Assembly: GCA_946894095.1 (NCBI GenBank)
Contig: OX335652.1
Location: forward strand, 4,425,001-4,489,000
DNA length: 64,000 nt
Direction of reading: 5' to 3'
DNA from: Incurvaria masculella
Taxonomy: Eukaryota > Arthropoda > Insecta > Lepidoptera > Incurvariidae
Part shown: positions 1-10,310 of the stretch, piece by piece
Position numbering within the stretch: position 1 is the first letter of the stretch
Layout of the letters: each line of letters starts with the position of its first letter
Translations under genes and position numbers: made by a program
The notes under the pieces: generated by a model
The model's database searches: none
Told to the model about the DNA's origin: nothing
What the model saw: only the letters and a program-made list of their open reading frames with translations

Positions 1-815
1 ATTAATTTGAGATTTCGTCCATACAAAATTTTCCAAACTGACGTCACAAAGTACTCCTTTTCTTTAGTCTTAGTTTCTGTTACGCCTATTTATCTCAGCC
101 TAGGAGTCAGCCCGGATATAACTTGCTAATTTCACGCATTTAATGGATGCAACATTATGTACCGTTATCTCATTAATTTAATTGCTTCAATTGTAGATGT
201 CGCTGAAACAAAAATTAAACACACAATGCAAATAGATTAAAATTTTCGTTTGGTAATGAGATAGAAACCAGAAAAGATGAATTGAAGCACATGAGTCAGT
301 AGGACATATTTGTGTGGGGCAAAATATTTGTTCAATTTGTAAAATGTCATAATAATTTTAATAAGTATGTATTTTTTTCAATATATTCAAATGTATACAC
401 AAACACAATGAGTTTTTCAAGGTTATTGAATATTTGACAATATATTTTATGAGTGGGACATGCAATTTCATGCGATAACGCCCCCTAGGGGGCGTTATCG
501 CCCACTTTCTACAGGGGGTCTACAGGGGGGTGGTAACGGGCCCAGGGGAAATTGGGGGGCGTTGAAGCTGTTTAGAGGTAGATTATAATAAGTATAGTAC
601 AATAAGTATAGTACACTATATGCACACTATAAATAAATAATTAAATGAAAGTTATTGGAGTACTAATTGCAATTGTAATTTTTAAGATGTGGTAAAGCTT
701 AAAATGCGCTAGAAAAGAATTAATTCTCAAAGTGGGCGATAAACCAAATAAGTTTGAGAACCTCTGGTTTAAAGGGTCACGCAATGTTTTGCATGAGGGT
801 GTAATATCATTCTAG
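1..815. other. upstream intron of PRADC1-like gene
   Basis: AT-rich sequence with the palindrome and hAT-like remnant noted at 472-770. No exon encoding the signal peptide could be recognised here. Confidence 0.4.
472..501. repeat. perfect 30-bp palindrome
   Basis: A self-complementary sequence centred on CCCCCTAGGGGG with GCGATAACG arms. A second GTGGGCGATAA occurs at 732-742, followed by TTTGAGAACCTCTG (751-764), which resembles a hAT-type terminal repeat. Together, 472-770 is probably a degraded DNA transposon just before the first PRADC1 exon. Confidence 0.5.
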
Positions 816-952
816 CCAACGACCTGCACTTTCACGACGGTGCATCTCCCGTGGACGTGGTGGCCGGTGATGTGTTTTTTGAGATTGTGGACCCCCCCGA
901 GTTGCACTACTCCTACAGGGTGCGGCCTGCTAAGGATTTTGGAGCGCCATTT
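816..952 (+). CDS. PRADC1: PRADC1-like gene, internal coding exon (first in window)
   Basis: This exon starts the visible part of a protease-associated (PA) domain protein of the PRADC1 family. The family is small, secreted and glycosylated, with a PA fold but no catalytic domain and a poorly known role. The acceptor is AG at 814-815 and the donor is GTGAGT at 953. The first two bases finish a split codon and 45 codons follow. The translation includes VFFEIVDPPELHYSYRVRPA and then KDFGAPF, which lines up with the human stretch ending AKDFGGIF. Exons at 4780, 7902 and 8887 continue in matching phase, giving about 182 residues, close to a mature vertebrate PRADC1. The start codon and signal peptide must lie left of position 1. 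The identification is from remembered family sequence, not a search. Confidence 0.85.
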
Positions 953-1958
953 GTGAGTTTTTGACAATTTTATTAGTATTCAGTTTTGGTCAAAGTTCAT
1001 CAAATTTAAAATCACTGCCGAAGCCATGTTCAGTCCCACCACCTAACTCTTTCCCTTTGCTCCTTTGTAAATGAAGGCCCTGGTACTAGCCAAATCGCAA
1101 AGTTAGACGAGGCACCCCAAGTTAACTAACTAAGTCTGACGATTATAAGTGTCATTCTTACAATATATGATTCCTTGTCTAGGAATCAACCTATTTTCGT
1201 TAGTGTATGTTTCCTTTTTCTATATAAAATACAATTGTGGAAACGGTGTCCATTTCCGAACTTTTTTGACTAAATGTAGAAATCTAAAAGCAAATGGATT
1301 TTTTTGTTTATGCATATATGCTGTTTTTGCTTATATCTAGAAATCGAATTACTTTCAGATTTCTAATGAGAAAAATAAACTTTTTTATTTTTATTATTAT
1401 TTAAATAAATGATGGAATCAATAAATATTAACAATCCATTATCAGTCTGGAGTTCTATTTGGATTTGCTGAAGCGTTTCACTACATATTATTACATTTGT
1501 TAGAAAGTGCATTTGTATGGCGCGAGTAGTTGGCTAGTACTAGCGCCTTAATAAACATTTTGCAATATAAATGTTGAATTTTTTAAGCCTTCATGGCAAA
1601 ATCGGAAACTATAATTAAGGTGGCCCAACCCGGCGGCCTCAACTCATTCGCGGGCACGGTACAAAACCGTGCTGTTGCGCTCTGGGACCTTCTCTGTTTC
1701 TAAGAATAAGACAGGCTCCGTTATGAGGAAGATGCAACCTGTCCACAAAAAAGACAATGTGCATAGTGTATGATTTGGTAAGATTTACGAAAATTTTAAT
1801 TTCAAAACGACTTATAGCTAAAAGTAAACCACGACCGCTGTAGTCGAAAATCTATCAAAAACCAAATAGATTATAAATCTTGATTAAACAAGCTATGTCT
1901 GATGACTAATCTTTTTAAGATGTTCTTACTTTATCATTGCGTAATCCACCTCCAAAGT

Positions 1959-3152
1959 TTTTTTTTTTTTTTTTTTTTTTTTTTCTCTGTGTATTTATCA
2001 TGCAATCAGTCTCTAGACTATGAGCAGATGTGTTGCGTGTGGTTTTGTCGTGTAGAGTTAGTTCCCCATTGGGAGCTTCTCATGCTTCGGGGACGTTGTT
2101 TACGCCATCTAGGTCCAGTATGTTACGCCTCTTCAAGCGTCGTAAGCAGTCGGGGACAGTAAGCTGCACTGCCAGCTGGTTTGGATGCTTCATAAGTCGC
2201 TTCTTGTATTTTGCAGCAACTGTTTTTATTTCTTCCTTTATTGTCTTGATTTGAAGATAGTATATTATACCAGATCACCAGTTTGGCTTTCGACGGGAAC
2301 ATGCCACGATCGAACAGATACATAGAGTGTGCAAAGCTATTAGGACATCATTTGAACACAGAGAATATTGCTCCTCCGCCTTCCTGGACATACAGCAGGC
2401 ATTCGACAAAGTATGGCACAAAGGATTGCTATTTAAAATAAAATCACTTCTACCGCACTCATTCTATAGCATCCTAAACTCCTACTTAATGGAAAGAATA
2501 TTTCAAGTTCGAGAAGGCGATGCTACATCTCCATTCTATACAATACATGCAGGGGTACCCCAGGGCTCCGTTTTGGGCCCAGTCTTGTACACGATATTCA
2601 CCGCGGACTTGCCGCAGATCCCAGGGGTGACCATGGCTACCTTCGCCGATGACACTGCAATACTTGCATCTAGCAAAAACCCTGCAGCCGCCTCAGAGTC
2701 TCTGCAAAGAAGTCTATCAAGTATCCAACTATGGCTGAAGAAATGGAGAATCAAGGCAAGTGCCTCAAAGTCTGTCCATGTTACCTTTACACTGAAAAGA
2801 GGAGATTGCCCACCTGTGAAGTTAGGTGATCAAACACTTCCGCAAACCAACTCGGTTAAATACCTAGGGATGCATCTGGACCGCAGGCTAACATGGAAAA
2901 AACATATCCAAACTAAGAGAGATGAACTCAACATCAGGTACCGGGGACTGTATTGGTTGCTAGACAGGAATAGTAAGCTGTCGATTGACAACAAGCTCCT
3001 TATTTATAAGACAGTACTCAAACCTATCTGGACCTATGGCATGCAGCTATGGGGTTCTGCCTGTGACTCCAACGTCAAAATTATGCAACGAGCTGAAGAC
3101 TCAATACTGAAACAGCTAGCAAATACCCCATGGTTCATAAGAAACTGTGAGG
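1959..3152 (-). mobile_element. jockey-like LINE fragment with 5' inversion (twin priming)
   Basis: Flanked by a 14-bp direct repeat TCCACCTCCAAAGT (1945-1958 and 3153-3166). A T-tract (1958-1984) marks the element's 3' poly(A) in - orientation. Positions 1985 to about 2255 read, on the - strand, the 3' UTR and ORF2 C-terminus (IKTIKEEIKTVAAKYKKRLM through LRRLKRRNILDL to TGA at 2080). From about 2261 the sequence flips to + and reads the upstream reverse transcriptase up to WFIRNCEVH at about 3157. The two halves abut in the ancestral protein, so one insertion with an inverted 5' part explains both strands. The endonuclease region is missing. Confidence 0.82.
2080..2255 (-). pseudogene. LINE ORF2 C-terminus (3' half in original orientation)
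   Basis: On the - strand the frame gives IKTIKEEIKTVAAKYKKRLM, then KHPNQLAVQLTVPDCLRRLK and RRNILDLDGVNNVPEA, ending at TGA. This is the usual jockey-type C-terminus that follows WFIRN...H in intact elements. Confidence 0.82.
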
Positions 3153-3157
3153 TCCAC
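2261..3157 (+). pseudogene. LINE reverse transcriptase fragment (inverted half)
   Basis: An open frame of about 299 codons starting IIPDHQFGFRREHATIEQIH. It shows RT motifs in order: FLDIQQAFDKVWH, the GVPQGSVLGP turn, and FADDTAILA (catalytic FADD). Thumb-like sequence follows (YLGMHLDRRLTWKKHI, KTVLKPIWTYGMQLWG). This is jockey-clade ORF2. There is no endonuclease domain and the N-terminal RT is cut off by the inversion breakpoint. The GTG at 2327 is not a real start. The frame stops at 3211 after running into flanking DNA. Confidence 0.9.
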
Positions 3158-3484
3158 CTCCAAAGTAATTGTATAAAACGCGCGAAAAATCCGAACTTTC
3201 GGACGTTATAACTTGGAAACCAAACACAATTTTACAATGCCAATGGTCATCAGACATCTAGTTCAATCAAATAAAGCTATATTGAGCAAAATTTTGGATC
3301 TCTGACAAGAAATATAGGCGTGATCTTCTTTCCCCTTTTGTATGGGGAAATGAGCGGGTTGGGCCACCTTAATATCGAAAAACACTCAAAAATTTTATGA
3401 ATTTATTGTTTTTATCTGTATTTTTCTTCTATCATCATTGGTAAATACTTACTTTTAATGTTACAAAAAAAATATATAACTTAT

Positions 3485-3650
3485 TTACACTGTCAGTCAG
3501 TCAGTCACCGTGCTTGCGTCCACTGCTGGACATACGCCTCTCCAATTTTCCTCCAGTCCTCCTGGCCCTCAGTGGGACGAAACCATTGCTTTCCGCCGAC
3601 ACACTTGATGTCGTTGTCGCACCTGGCGGGTGCCACTAAGTACCAATAAC
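3485..3650 (+). repeat. short dispersed repeat containing TCCACTGCTGGACATA
   Basis: It contains GTCCACTGCTGGACATACGC and CTCCTGGCCCTCAGTGGGAC, phrases common in lepidopteran repeat tails. No frame of note. Confidence 0.4.
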
Positions 3651-3674
3651 TTGTAATTCTGTAAGCAGTGGCAA

Positions 3675-4335
3675 ATCACTACATAGTATAAAACAAAGTC
3701 GCTTTCTCTGTCCCTATATCCCTATATCCCTATGTATGCGTAAATCTTTAAAACTACGCAACGGATTTCGATGCGTTTTTTTTAATAGATAGAGTGATTG
3801 AATAGGAAGGTTTATATGTATGATAACATCCATTAAATAGTGGAGAAATACTGTTATTTTTGATGTTTCCAATGTGATGTCGAAAAAAAATTGTTTTTTT
3901 TCGCTTACATTGCACACGCAGGCTGAACCCTACGAGATTTATCAAAATAATGTACTAAGTATTGTACACATTGAAAAGGTCTACAGAAAACTCTGGGGAT
4001 GGTATATGTCTATCTGTTATGTATATCCCACAATAAATTTTTTTTGTCATTTACTTTTTACGACAAATAATGGCTAATTTTCAAAGCGATTTTAACCAAT
4101 ACAGCATTAATCCTTATCCAATTAAATACCTTAAATACATTGTTGATTGTAGATAGATCTATATGGCCCTCTACAGCATACGATTTAAATGAATATTTTC
4201 GAAGATATTACAGATTTAAAAATTGCGGGACGTAGTGTTATCGGCGGTACCGGCCGGCCGGGGCGTTCAAAATAATATTTTTTTAAATTATATTATGCCC
4301 GTGCAAAGCCGGGACGGGCTGTTAGTGCTTTTATA
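3675..4335. mobile_element. lepidopteran non-coding interspersed repeat (Helitron-like, class uncertain)
   Basis: It runs from TAGTATAAAACAAAGTCGCT through AAAACTACGCAACGGATTTC, and ends around GCCCGTGCAAAGCCGGGACG. I recognise this layout as a high-copy repeat of lepidopteran introns. It carries a CCCTATAT micro-repeat near its left end (3711-3735). No coding capacity and no clear TIR or TSD was seen; the classification is by memory. Confidence 0.5.
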
Positions 4336-4779
4336 AACTTAGACTAAGAGGACATTGAAAACATTACCAGTGAAGTTTCTTGCTAGTTCTTCGCTGTGAT
4401 TGTTGAACAAAACATGAAATATGACAGTTCCGGGTATAATGTACTGCCAATGGATGATAAATGAACAATACAATGTAATATAATCAGTGAATTTTTTAAT
4501 ATAATTTTTACTGTTATACCTACATTTTTAAAGTAATTCAAAGACTCTATTTATAGGATATCGTCTATCTGTAGTGATCATAATATAAATATGGTTAAAA
4601 ATTTTGATACAAGATTGGTTCTCTACAAGAGCGCACACATTTTGGAAGCTAACTCGCAAATTTAATGTGCATAAAATATATGTATAATAAATTTATTTTT
4701 TATAGCAGATCATACTAAAATTACGTGAAAGTAGCTAATATGAATCTAAGATTGTTGTACAGTGAGGTTTTGTCGGCAG

Positions 4780-4895
4780 AACGAAAGCGTAGTGCTGCTG
4801 GGAGCGCGGCTTGTACCGACAGCGCCGCTGGACTCCTGCTCGACAGTGAGCAACGCAGACGATGTTGCCGGACACGTAGCATTCGTCAAACGGGG
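4780..4895 (+). CDS. PRADC1: PRADC1-like gene, second visible coding exon
   Basis: The acceptor is TTTTGTCGGCAG ending at 4779 and the donor is GTAAGG at 4896. The exon is 116 bp: 38 codons plus two bases. The frame continues phase 0 from the exon ending at 952. It reads NESVVLLGARLVPTAPLDSC, then STVSNADDVAGHVAFVKRG. This matches the PA-domain core of human PRADC1 (LVPAEPP, a Cys, LSN, then the VERGGCSF strand). The last two bases GG join T of the next exon to make Gly, giving KRGECSFVV across the junction. N-E-S at the exon start is a potential N-glycosylation sequon. No ATG-started frame shows the exon; it was found by phase and motif. Confidence 0.85.
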
Positions 4896-5170
4896 GTAAG
4901 GGGCAGCTCAAACCTTGACGCGATGGGACTTTTTAAGATAGCTATAAAATATAGACCTTTACTACTGCAAATCTACACATTTCGGTATTTGTATTTGTAT
5001 TTGTATTTATGAATCCTCCTTTGGGACGCAGGGAACACTTGGAATCGTCAAAACATTTAAAATTAAATACAATAGCATGAAAGCATAAATAATATAGTAA
5101 CAGTTGAAATACAATAATAAATATTAAATTCATAGCATCAATAGAATTGTCAGGATATTTGTCACATATA

Positions 5171-6449
5171 GGTCGGGGAAAAAGTATTTTCGCATTATAG
5201 TATGTATGAACTTGTAATAAAATCTCTTTGGCTATACTATTTGTATCTGGCTGGTTTTGGTATCATTGAAAGTTTAAATTTTAAAGAACATAATTCCAAA
5301 TTCAAATTAGGAAAATGTGTGATTCTCATTTGTTTTTCGTACTGTCAAAATGAGTGAATCTAATGAAGAAATTCGATACATTTTAAAATTTTACTACAAA
5401 AAAGGTAAAAATGCAACGCAAGCCGCGAAAAAAATTTGCGATGTTTATGGACCTAGTGCAGTGTCTGTGAGAGTAGCACAAATTTGGTTTAAGCGTTTTC
5501 AATCCGGAAATTTTGATGTCAAAGATGCACGTCGCTCTGGTCGCCCTATTACGGATAAAATGGATGCCATTTTTGAAAAAGTGGTGCAAGATCGGCATAT
5601 CAGTAGTTACGACGTAGCTGAAGAACTAGGAATTGACCACAAAACAGTTTTGGCGCATTTGAAAAAAACTGGGTACACAAAAAAGCTCGATATTTGGGTA
5701 CCTCACGAGCTCACTGAAAGAAACCTAATGAACCGTGTACTCATTTGTGATTCTTTATTACGACGTAATGAAACCGAACCATTTTTGAAGAAGCTGATAA
5801 CTGGTGATGAAAAGTGGATCACGTACGACAAGAACGTGCGAAAAAGGTCGTGGTCAAAGGCCGGTCAAGCTTCACAGACTGTGGCGAAACCCGGGTTAAC
5901 TCGCAACAAGGTGATGCTGTGTGTGTGGTGGGATTGGAAGGGCATTATTCATTATGAGCTGTTACCACCAGGCAGGACCATCGATTCTGAACTCTACTGC
6001 GAACAACTGATGAGATTAAAGCAAGAAGTTGAGAGAAAGCGGCCGGAATTAATCAACAGAAGGGGTGTGGTTTTTCATCATGATAACGCTAGACCTCACA
6101 CATCTTTAGCCACTCAGCAAAAACTAAGAGAGTTTGGCTGGGAGGTGTTAATGCATCCGCCGTATAGTCCTGACCTTGCACCTTCAGATTTCCACCTGTT
6201 TAGGTCTCTTCAGAATTCTTTAGGCAGTGTCAGGTTAACATCACGAGAGGACTGCCAAAACCACTTGTCGCGGTATATTGATCAGAAGTCCCAATATTTC
6301 TATAGCAATGGGATCATGTCCCTACCTACAAGATGGCAAAAAGTTATCGAACATAATGGTACCTACATACTTTAGTTAAATGTAAATAAACCATATTAAA
6401 AAATGTTTTGAATTTTCTTAAAAAATGCGAAGAAACTTTTTCCCCAACC
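5171..6449 (+). mobile_element. full-length mariner element (cecropia-type)
   Basis: 1279 bp with 25-bp terminal inverted repeats matching at 22 positions (5171-5195 and 6425-6449; core GGGGAAAAAGT). It is bounded by TA on each side (5169-5170, 6450-6451), the mariner target duplication. Length and layout are those of an intact mariner. It lies in a PRADC1 intron, transcribed in the same sense as the gene. Confidence 0.93.
5350..6375 (+). CDS. mariner transposase, apparently intact
   Basis: 341 codons from ATG, the full length expected for mariner. It catalyses cut-and-paste transposition into TA. The N-terminal helix-turn-helix region (about 1-110, starting MSESNEEIRYILKFYYKKGK) includes the YDVAEELGIDHKTVLAHLKK helix pair. 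The linker is WVPHEL (116-121). The catalytic D,D34D triad is D153 in TGDEKW, D245 in FHHDNARPH and D280 in YSPDLAPSD, with 34 residues between the last two. Wording near WVPHEL and the ends resembles the cecropia subfamily that includes human Hsmar1. No internal stop or frameshift is seen, and an AATAAA lies just past the stop. Activity cannot be judged from sequence alone. Confidence 0.95.
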   Translation: MSESNEEIRYILKFYYKKGKNATQAAKKICDVYGPSAVSVRVAQIWFKRFQSGNFDVKDARRSGRPITDKMDAIFEKVVQDRHISSYDVAEELGIDHKTVLAHLKKTGYTKKLDIWVPHELTERNLMNRVLICDSLLRRNETEPFLKKLITGDEKWITYDKNVRKRSWSKAGQASQTVAKPGLTRNKVMLCVWWDWKGIIHYELLPPGRTIDSELYCEQLMRLKQEVERKRPELINRRGVVFHHDNARPHTSLATQQKLREFGWEVLMHPPYSPDLAPSDFHLFRSLQNSLGSVRLTSREDCQNHLSRYIDQKSQYFYSNGIMSLPTRWQKVIEHNGTYIL

Positions 6450-6549
6450 TATTACATTAAAATTACTGACAGCGGAGAACTGGTCTTGATGCATCTCGCG
6501 GCATCTTAAACTTGGACCGTGTCATGTAAATATTGCACGCAATCGCGGT

Positions 6550-6783
6550 ATGAAATCGTCCATACACATCCATACACGGAACTTGTGTATAAGTGAAAAA
6601 GTACAGTACAGTAGAGTCATTACTATTGGCTTAAGACTCAGATCAGGACACACTCCGGTAAATAGAATGGGACATGTAATGAAGAAACTGGACTCTCCAA
6701 ATTGTTCTGCCTGTGATAAACCAGAAGATCAATTTCACCTATTTACCAAGTGTGTTCTGAACGAGGGCTTCGACTGGTTCTGA
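6550..6783 (+). pseudogene. LINE ORF2 3'-end remnant
   Basis: The frame includes IGLRLRSGHTPVNRMGHVMK, then KLDSPNCSACDKPEDQFHLF and TKC. The RLR-GHT start and the C-x2-C...H...C tail are typical of the extreme C-terminus of insect LINE ORF2 proteins. No upstream RT remains; the fragment is dead. Confidence 0.6.
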
Positions 6784-7901
6784 AAAAATATTTTGTGTAT
6801 GGATCGAATTAATTTATTATTTCGGATACACAAATAATTAGGACCTAGGCTTTGGTCAAACTAGTTTAGAGCAGTTGTATATTTTTCATGTCACTGACTG
6901 ACTGACTGACATTGGTTCTAAGGAGTAGCTGATAGTATATAACTATATTTATAAAGTCACTATGGGGCTGGCATAGCCGGTGACGGCTTAAGTCCCAAAT
7001 AAATTAAGGGGTGCCGGATTATTGGAATGATTAAATTACTGGATTGTATAGGAAACTTCAAGGTAAATTGTTTTGCTTTACATCTTAGCGTTAGCGTAGA
7101 GTGCCAGACTACTGGGCGTGCCGGATTAGTGAGACTACTATATTAATTCCACTATATTCATATGGTTTCCTTTAAAGTAATCACTGTCTGATATAAAGCG
7201 CAAATTACTCCAAAGCAACACTATGTGACATTGTTGCATTGTGCAATGTTGCAAAATTTTATTTTTCTTTGTTTTTAGTGATATTGAACTTGGCTTACGC
7301 GCTGACGTGTTTCTAGCTCTTGAAACACTGTATCAGTAGCTGTTGTGTGATAAATGCAATTCAGAATGCAGGGTAGGTATGATATTCGCCATCAATATCC
7401 AGTTCTTTAAAAACAATTTAAGTGAAGCATTCTTACTGACTGACTACTGCCTTAAGATAACCTATTCGCATTAAGACATCTGGTTCAATGTATGCTGTTT
7501 ATTTGATTAACATAAGGCTGCCTGGAGAGGGCTCCACAGAGGACACAATATGTCGATGACGCAATAGAACGTCAGTAGTTCATCGAGTCGGTGCTTCCCC
7601 CTGCAATTTTGGTCTTTTTGGAGCTCCATTGTGAGATAAGTTACTCATCGTGTTAAGCTTTTTTATAACGAAAATACCAGCCGTGTGATAATAAGTTTGT
7701 TGTCAGCGATTGGTTTAGAGGCAGGGAGCGCCGCCAGCAGCACTCCGAGAGAACTTCTATTCGTGAGAAACCCATCAATTTTATCTGGATTCAGGGATTT
7801 GGTAAGGGTTTCTTTCCGATGCAGCGACGCCCCACCGCAGCACATTGATCATTGAGAACGCCCAATAACGCCTTTTCATTGTTTTCCTTACCCTTTTGCA
7901 G

Positions 7902-8027
7902 TGAGTGCTCGTTTGTGGTGAAGTGTCGGCACGCAGAGGAGGCGGGCGCGCGAGCCGTCATCATCACCGAGACACCGGACCCGTGGGACCACTCTCTCGA
8001 CCACCTCATTGAGATGGTGGATGACAA
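7902..8027 (+). CDS. PRADC1: PRADC1-like gene, third visible coding exon (PA domain core)
   Basis: The acceptor is CCCTTTTGCAG ending at 7901 and the donor is GTTCGT at 8028, a weak but GT donor. The length of 126 bp (1 + 41 codons + 2) fits both neighbours. It encodes ECSFVVKCRHAEEAGARAVI followed by ITETPDPWDHSLDHLIEMVDD. This is the PA-domain part aligned with GGCSFL...VVQEHGGRAVIISDN...VEMIQD of human PRADC1. The split codon AA|G gives Lys and leads into TDYEVSVP. The Cys in ECSF and the Cys in the previous exon (DSC) are candidates for a disulfide. Confidence 0.88.
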
Positions 8028-8095
8028 GTTCGTATTTTTAGGTTATACTTATTTAATCTCCTGGGAGGTCACTTGGTTTTAGTTTTGTGGGTGTG

Positions 8096-8270
8096 CGTTC
8101 ACAGTTCAGGGGCGGGTGGACTTCCCTTTTATCCCAGAGCTCTGGGTTAAAATCCCCGCCCCGTTCATTCACCACGTTCTCTCTCTCCGAGTTAGATAAG
8201 TGTATATAGTAAAGAATGCGAGCTGTTCCATGGTTCAAAAACCATGTAAAACTGTAGGCCCTACTAACTG
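8096..8270 (+). mobile_element. SINE head fragment (tRNA-like)
   Basis: Starts with a degraded A box and a B-box-like GGGTTAAAATCC, then CCCCGTTCATTCACCAC and GAGCTGTTCCATGGTTC as in the complete SINEs at 46807 and 49908. Truncated after CTGTAGG. Lies in the last PRADC1 intron. Confidence 0.6.
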
Positions 8271-8539
8271 TCCCAAGTATTGTGAACAACTTTTGCGAAG
8301 AAACTAGTGATGGTTTCCAAGAAATCAATAAATATTGAAATTATTGAGTCTGCGCGAACGTTGCTAGAGGCGCCGCCGATGCAGCCGGCGGCGCGGGGAA
8401 TTGGCGGCAAGGCTATTACCTACCCGAACCGTTTTGCCTCCTTCCCACTCTGACACTTGTTATAGTTACTATTTTATACTCGTATTCTAATGAAAGGATT
8501 CTGGTAAAATGTAGATTTAGAAAATTTAAAAAAGCCTGC

Positions 8540-8715
8540 TTACACAATTACATTTTTACAACTTAATTAGAAAACTAGCGAGAGTTCGAAAAATCTTGAT
8601 ACTTTGATGCAAATTTACTTCGCGGATTCTTCTTTACTGAGTCGATTGAACCCGCGGATCAATCAGTTTTTACGTAACTTAGTGTAGTTTGACTACCAAA
8701 AAAGTTTAAATAAAT
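8540..8715. repeat. dispersed repeat, copy 1 (pair with 47940-48105)
   Basis: Shares GATTCTTCTTT, CGCGGAT..ATC and ACGTAACTT.GTGTAGTTTGA with 47940-48105, in the same orientation. Class unknown. Confidence 0.5.
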
Positions 8716-8886
8716 GAAATGAAATGTTGCAAGATTAATCCACAATATGCTCTTTTTTATTTAACTGGAAAATTGTTCACCGGGAACGACGGACAAGAAT
8801 TAAATCCTTTAAATTATTTTAGTCTTTGCAAGCTACTACATGCGTGTCTCGCCTCCGTAAGTCATGCACCACAATTTCGCTTGCAG

Positions 8887-9058
8887 GACCGACTACGAGG
8901 TGAGCGTACCGTCGGCTTTCCTCCTCGGCGAGAGCGGCGCGAGGATTTTGCGCACTTTAAGCCGACTGAAGAGACGGTACGCCGTCATTAACCTGCCGCT
9001 CAACCTGACCTTTGTGCCGATAGGCAAAATGAACCAGCCTCCGTGGGTCGGCTGGTAA
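8887..9058 (+). CDS. PRADC1: PRADC1-like gene, terminal coding exon
   Basis: The acceptor is CGCTTGCAG ending at 8886 and the TAA stop is at 9056-9058. It encodes TDYEVSVPSAFLLGESGARI and ends INLPLNLTFVPIGK...QPPWVGW. Human PRADC1 has the same ending: ADIPALFLLGRDG, then IPVNVTSIP and QPPWTFW. The N-L-T sequon falls where the human protein has N-V-T, so the glycosylation site looks conserved. No certain poly(A) signal could be assigned downstream. The nearest gene, cpo, converges from the other strand about 7.8 kb away. Confidence 0.9.
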
Positions 9059-10046
9059 CGAGTCCACCACATTTGACCTCTTCGACTCTAGCTGGAACCA
9101 AAGTCAACCATGTTGGTCGGTATGAAGTGGTTTACTGGCGTGACGTCTTCTACCTCAGCTGTGCTCTGACTAAAGATTATTCGGGGCTCAACTCACAGTG
9201 GCCAAGTTGTCTGATACGAGCTATAGCCTAGCATGCTAGTAGGATCTTGCAAATTCCGTAGAAATTTTCATCCCAATTCCTCAAGGCTGCTCTGTTTTTC
9301 ATACAAGTTGTATGGAATTTCTTGGTACCTTACTATCGGCAATCGTCCCAATATATGGAAGATTCTATAGAGTTCTAGCGAATCGAGCAAGCTATGTGCA
9401 AGATTCTGTATATGATGCTGAAAATCGTTTAAAAACAAAAAATCACTTCATGCACAAACAATCAAGTCAAGAACAGGTCGTAGAACAAAACATTTTCAGT
9501 TTGATGTACAGAATCACCCGCTTTCGGCTCTGGCTATATCTTTTTGTCCACTCTGTTTATAGATTTTGCTAGTTTTTGTCTCATCTGTTTTTCAAGTACA
9601 AGAAGGCTGGATAAATTATCATAGATGTTTTCAGTCGGTTAAAAAACATAACTATATGTTAGTCACTCATGACCGCACATTGCATGTGCTCATATGAAGG
9701 TTTTGTTATACACTTAACTGTAACTTTCTCACTGAGGTGTGAAATCAGGCCATTTAAATGTTTTTCAAGGATTTTTGTGAACGTCGAGTGCACAAAAAAA
9801 ACTAGTGACTCAGTTATATTCAATTGAAAAAGAGAAGGTCTCGCAAGTTCTACAAAATTATTATTTAAAATTTAAATTATTATTATAAACACTTAAGTGT
9901 TTGTTTAAACTATACACAAAATGGATGGGAAGGACGAATTCTTTTAAGAAAATGTTAACGTTTGAACAAAACATTTTAGCTTGGGGCATTCCTTTATTTT
10001 TTTATTTTTACTGTTTTTTCTCCACCATCCTCTGTCGAGATTCGTC

Positions 10047-10310
10047 ATTAGTGAGTGGTTCAGACTCCACATCAAACTGTTGGTTGTCTTCCTTACTTAC
10101 TAGGTGGTAGGGTGAATCCCGCCTGGTCGGTACCATCGCATTTAATGAACGGTGGTCGAAAAAATGTACCGGGTTTTCCATCGAATTAAATGCAGTCGTG
10201 CAATAAAATAAAGGTCCTGGCATGACACCTTGTTCTGATGAGTTCTGTTGGGATAATATGACAGTGTGGTATTAGCCATACATGTCCAGTTACATAAAAG
10301 TTGCAGCCAA
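10047..10310 (+). mobile_element. SINE, 5S-headed type, 5' truncated
   Basis: CCTTACTTACTAGGTGGTAG, ACCATCGCAT, TTTTCCATC, AGGTCCTGGCATG and GGTATTAGCCATACATGTCC appear in the order of the complete copy at 34201. The 5S head itself is missing. Confidence 0.75.

Larger units (their letters stand above)
1619..3368. mobile_element. TTAA-flanked DNA element with 14-bp TIRs
   Basis: GGTGGCCCAACCCG at 1619-1632 is repeated as its exact complement at 3355-3368, and TTAA abuts both ends (1615-1618, 3369-3372). TTAA duplication is the piggyBac-type target, although the terminus does not start with the usual CCC. Without the LINE nested inside (1959-3152), the element is about 540 bp, with no transposase frame, so it is non-autonomous. 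It lies in a PRADC1 intron. Confidence 0.7.

Noticed and set aside
9312..9572. 86-codon + strand frame after PRADC1
   Set aside because: No recognisable domain, no splice support, and it falls in the expected 3' UTR.
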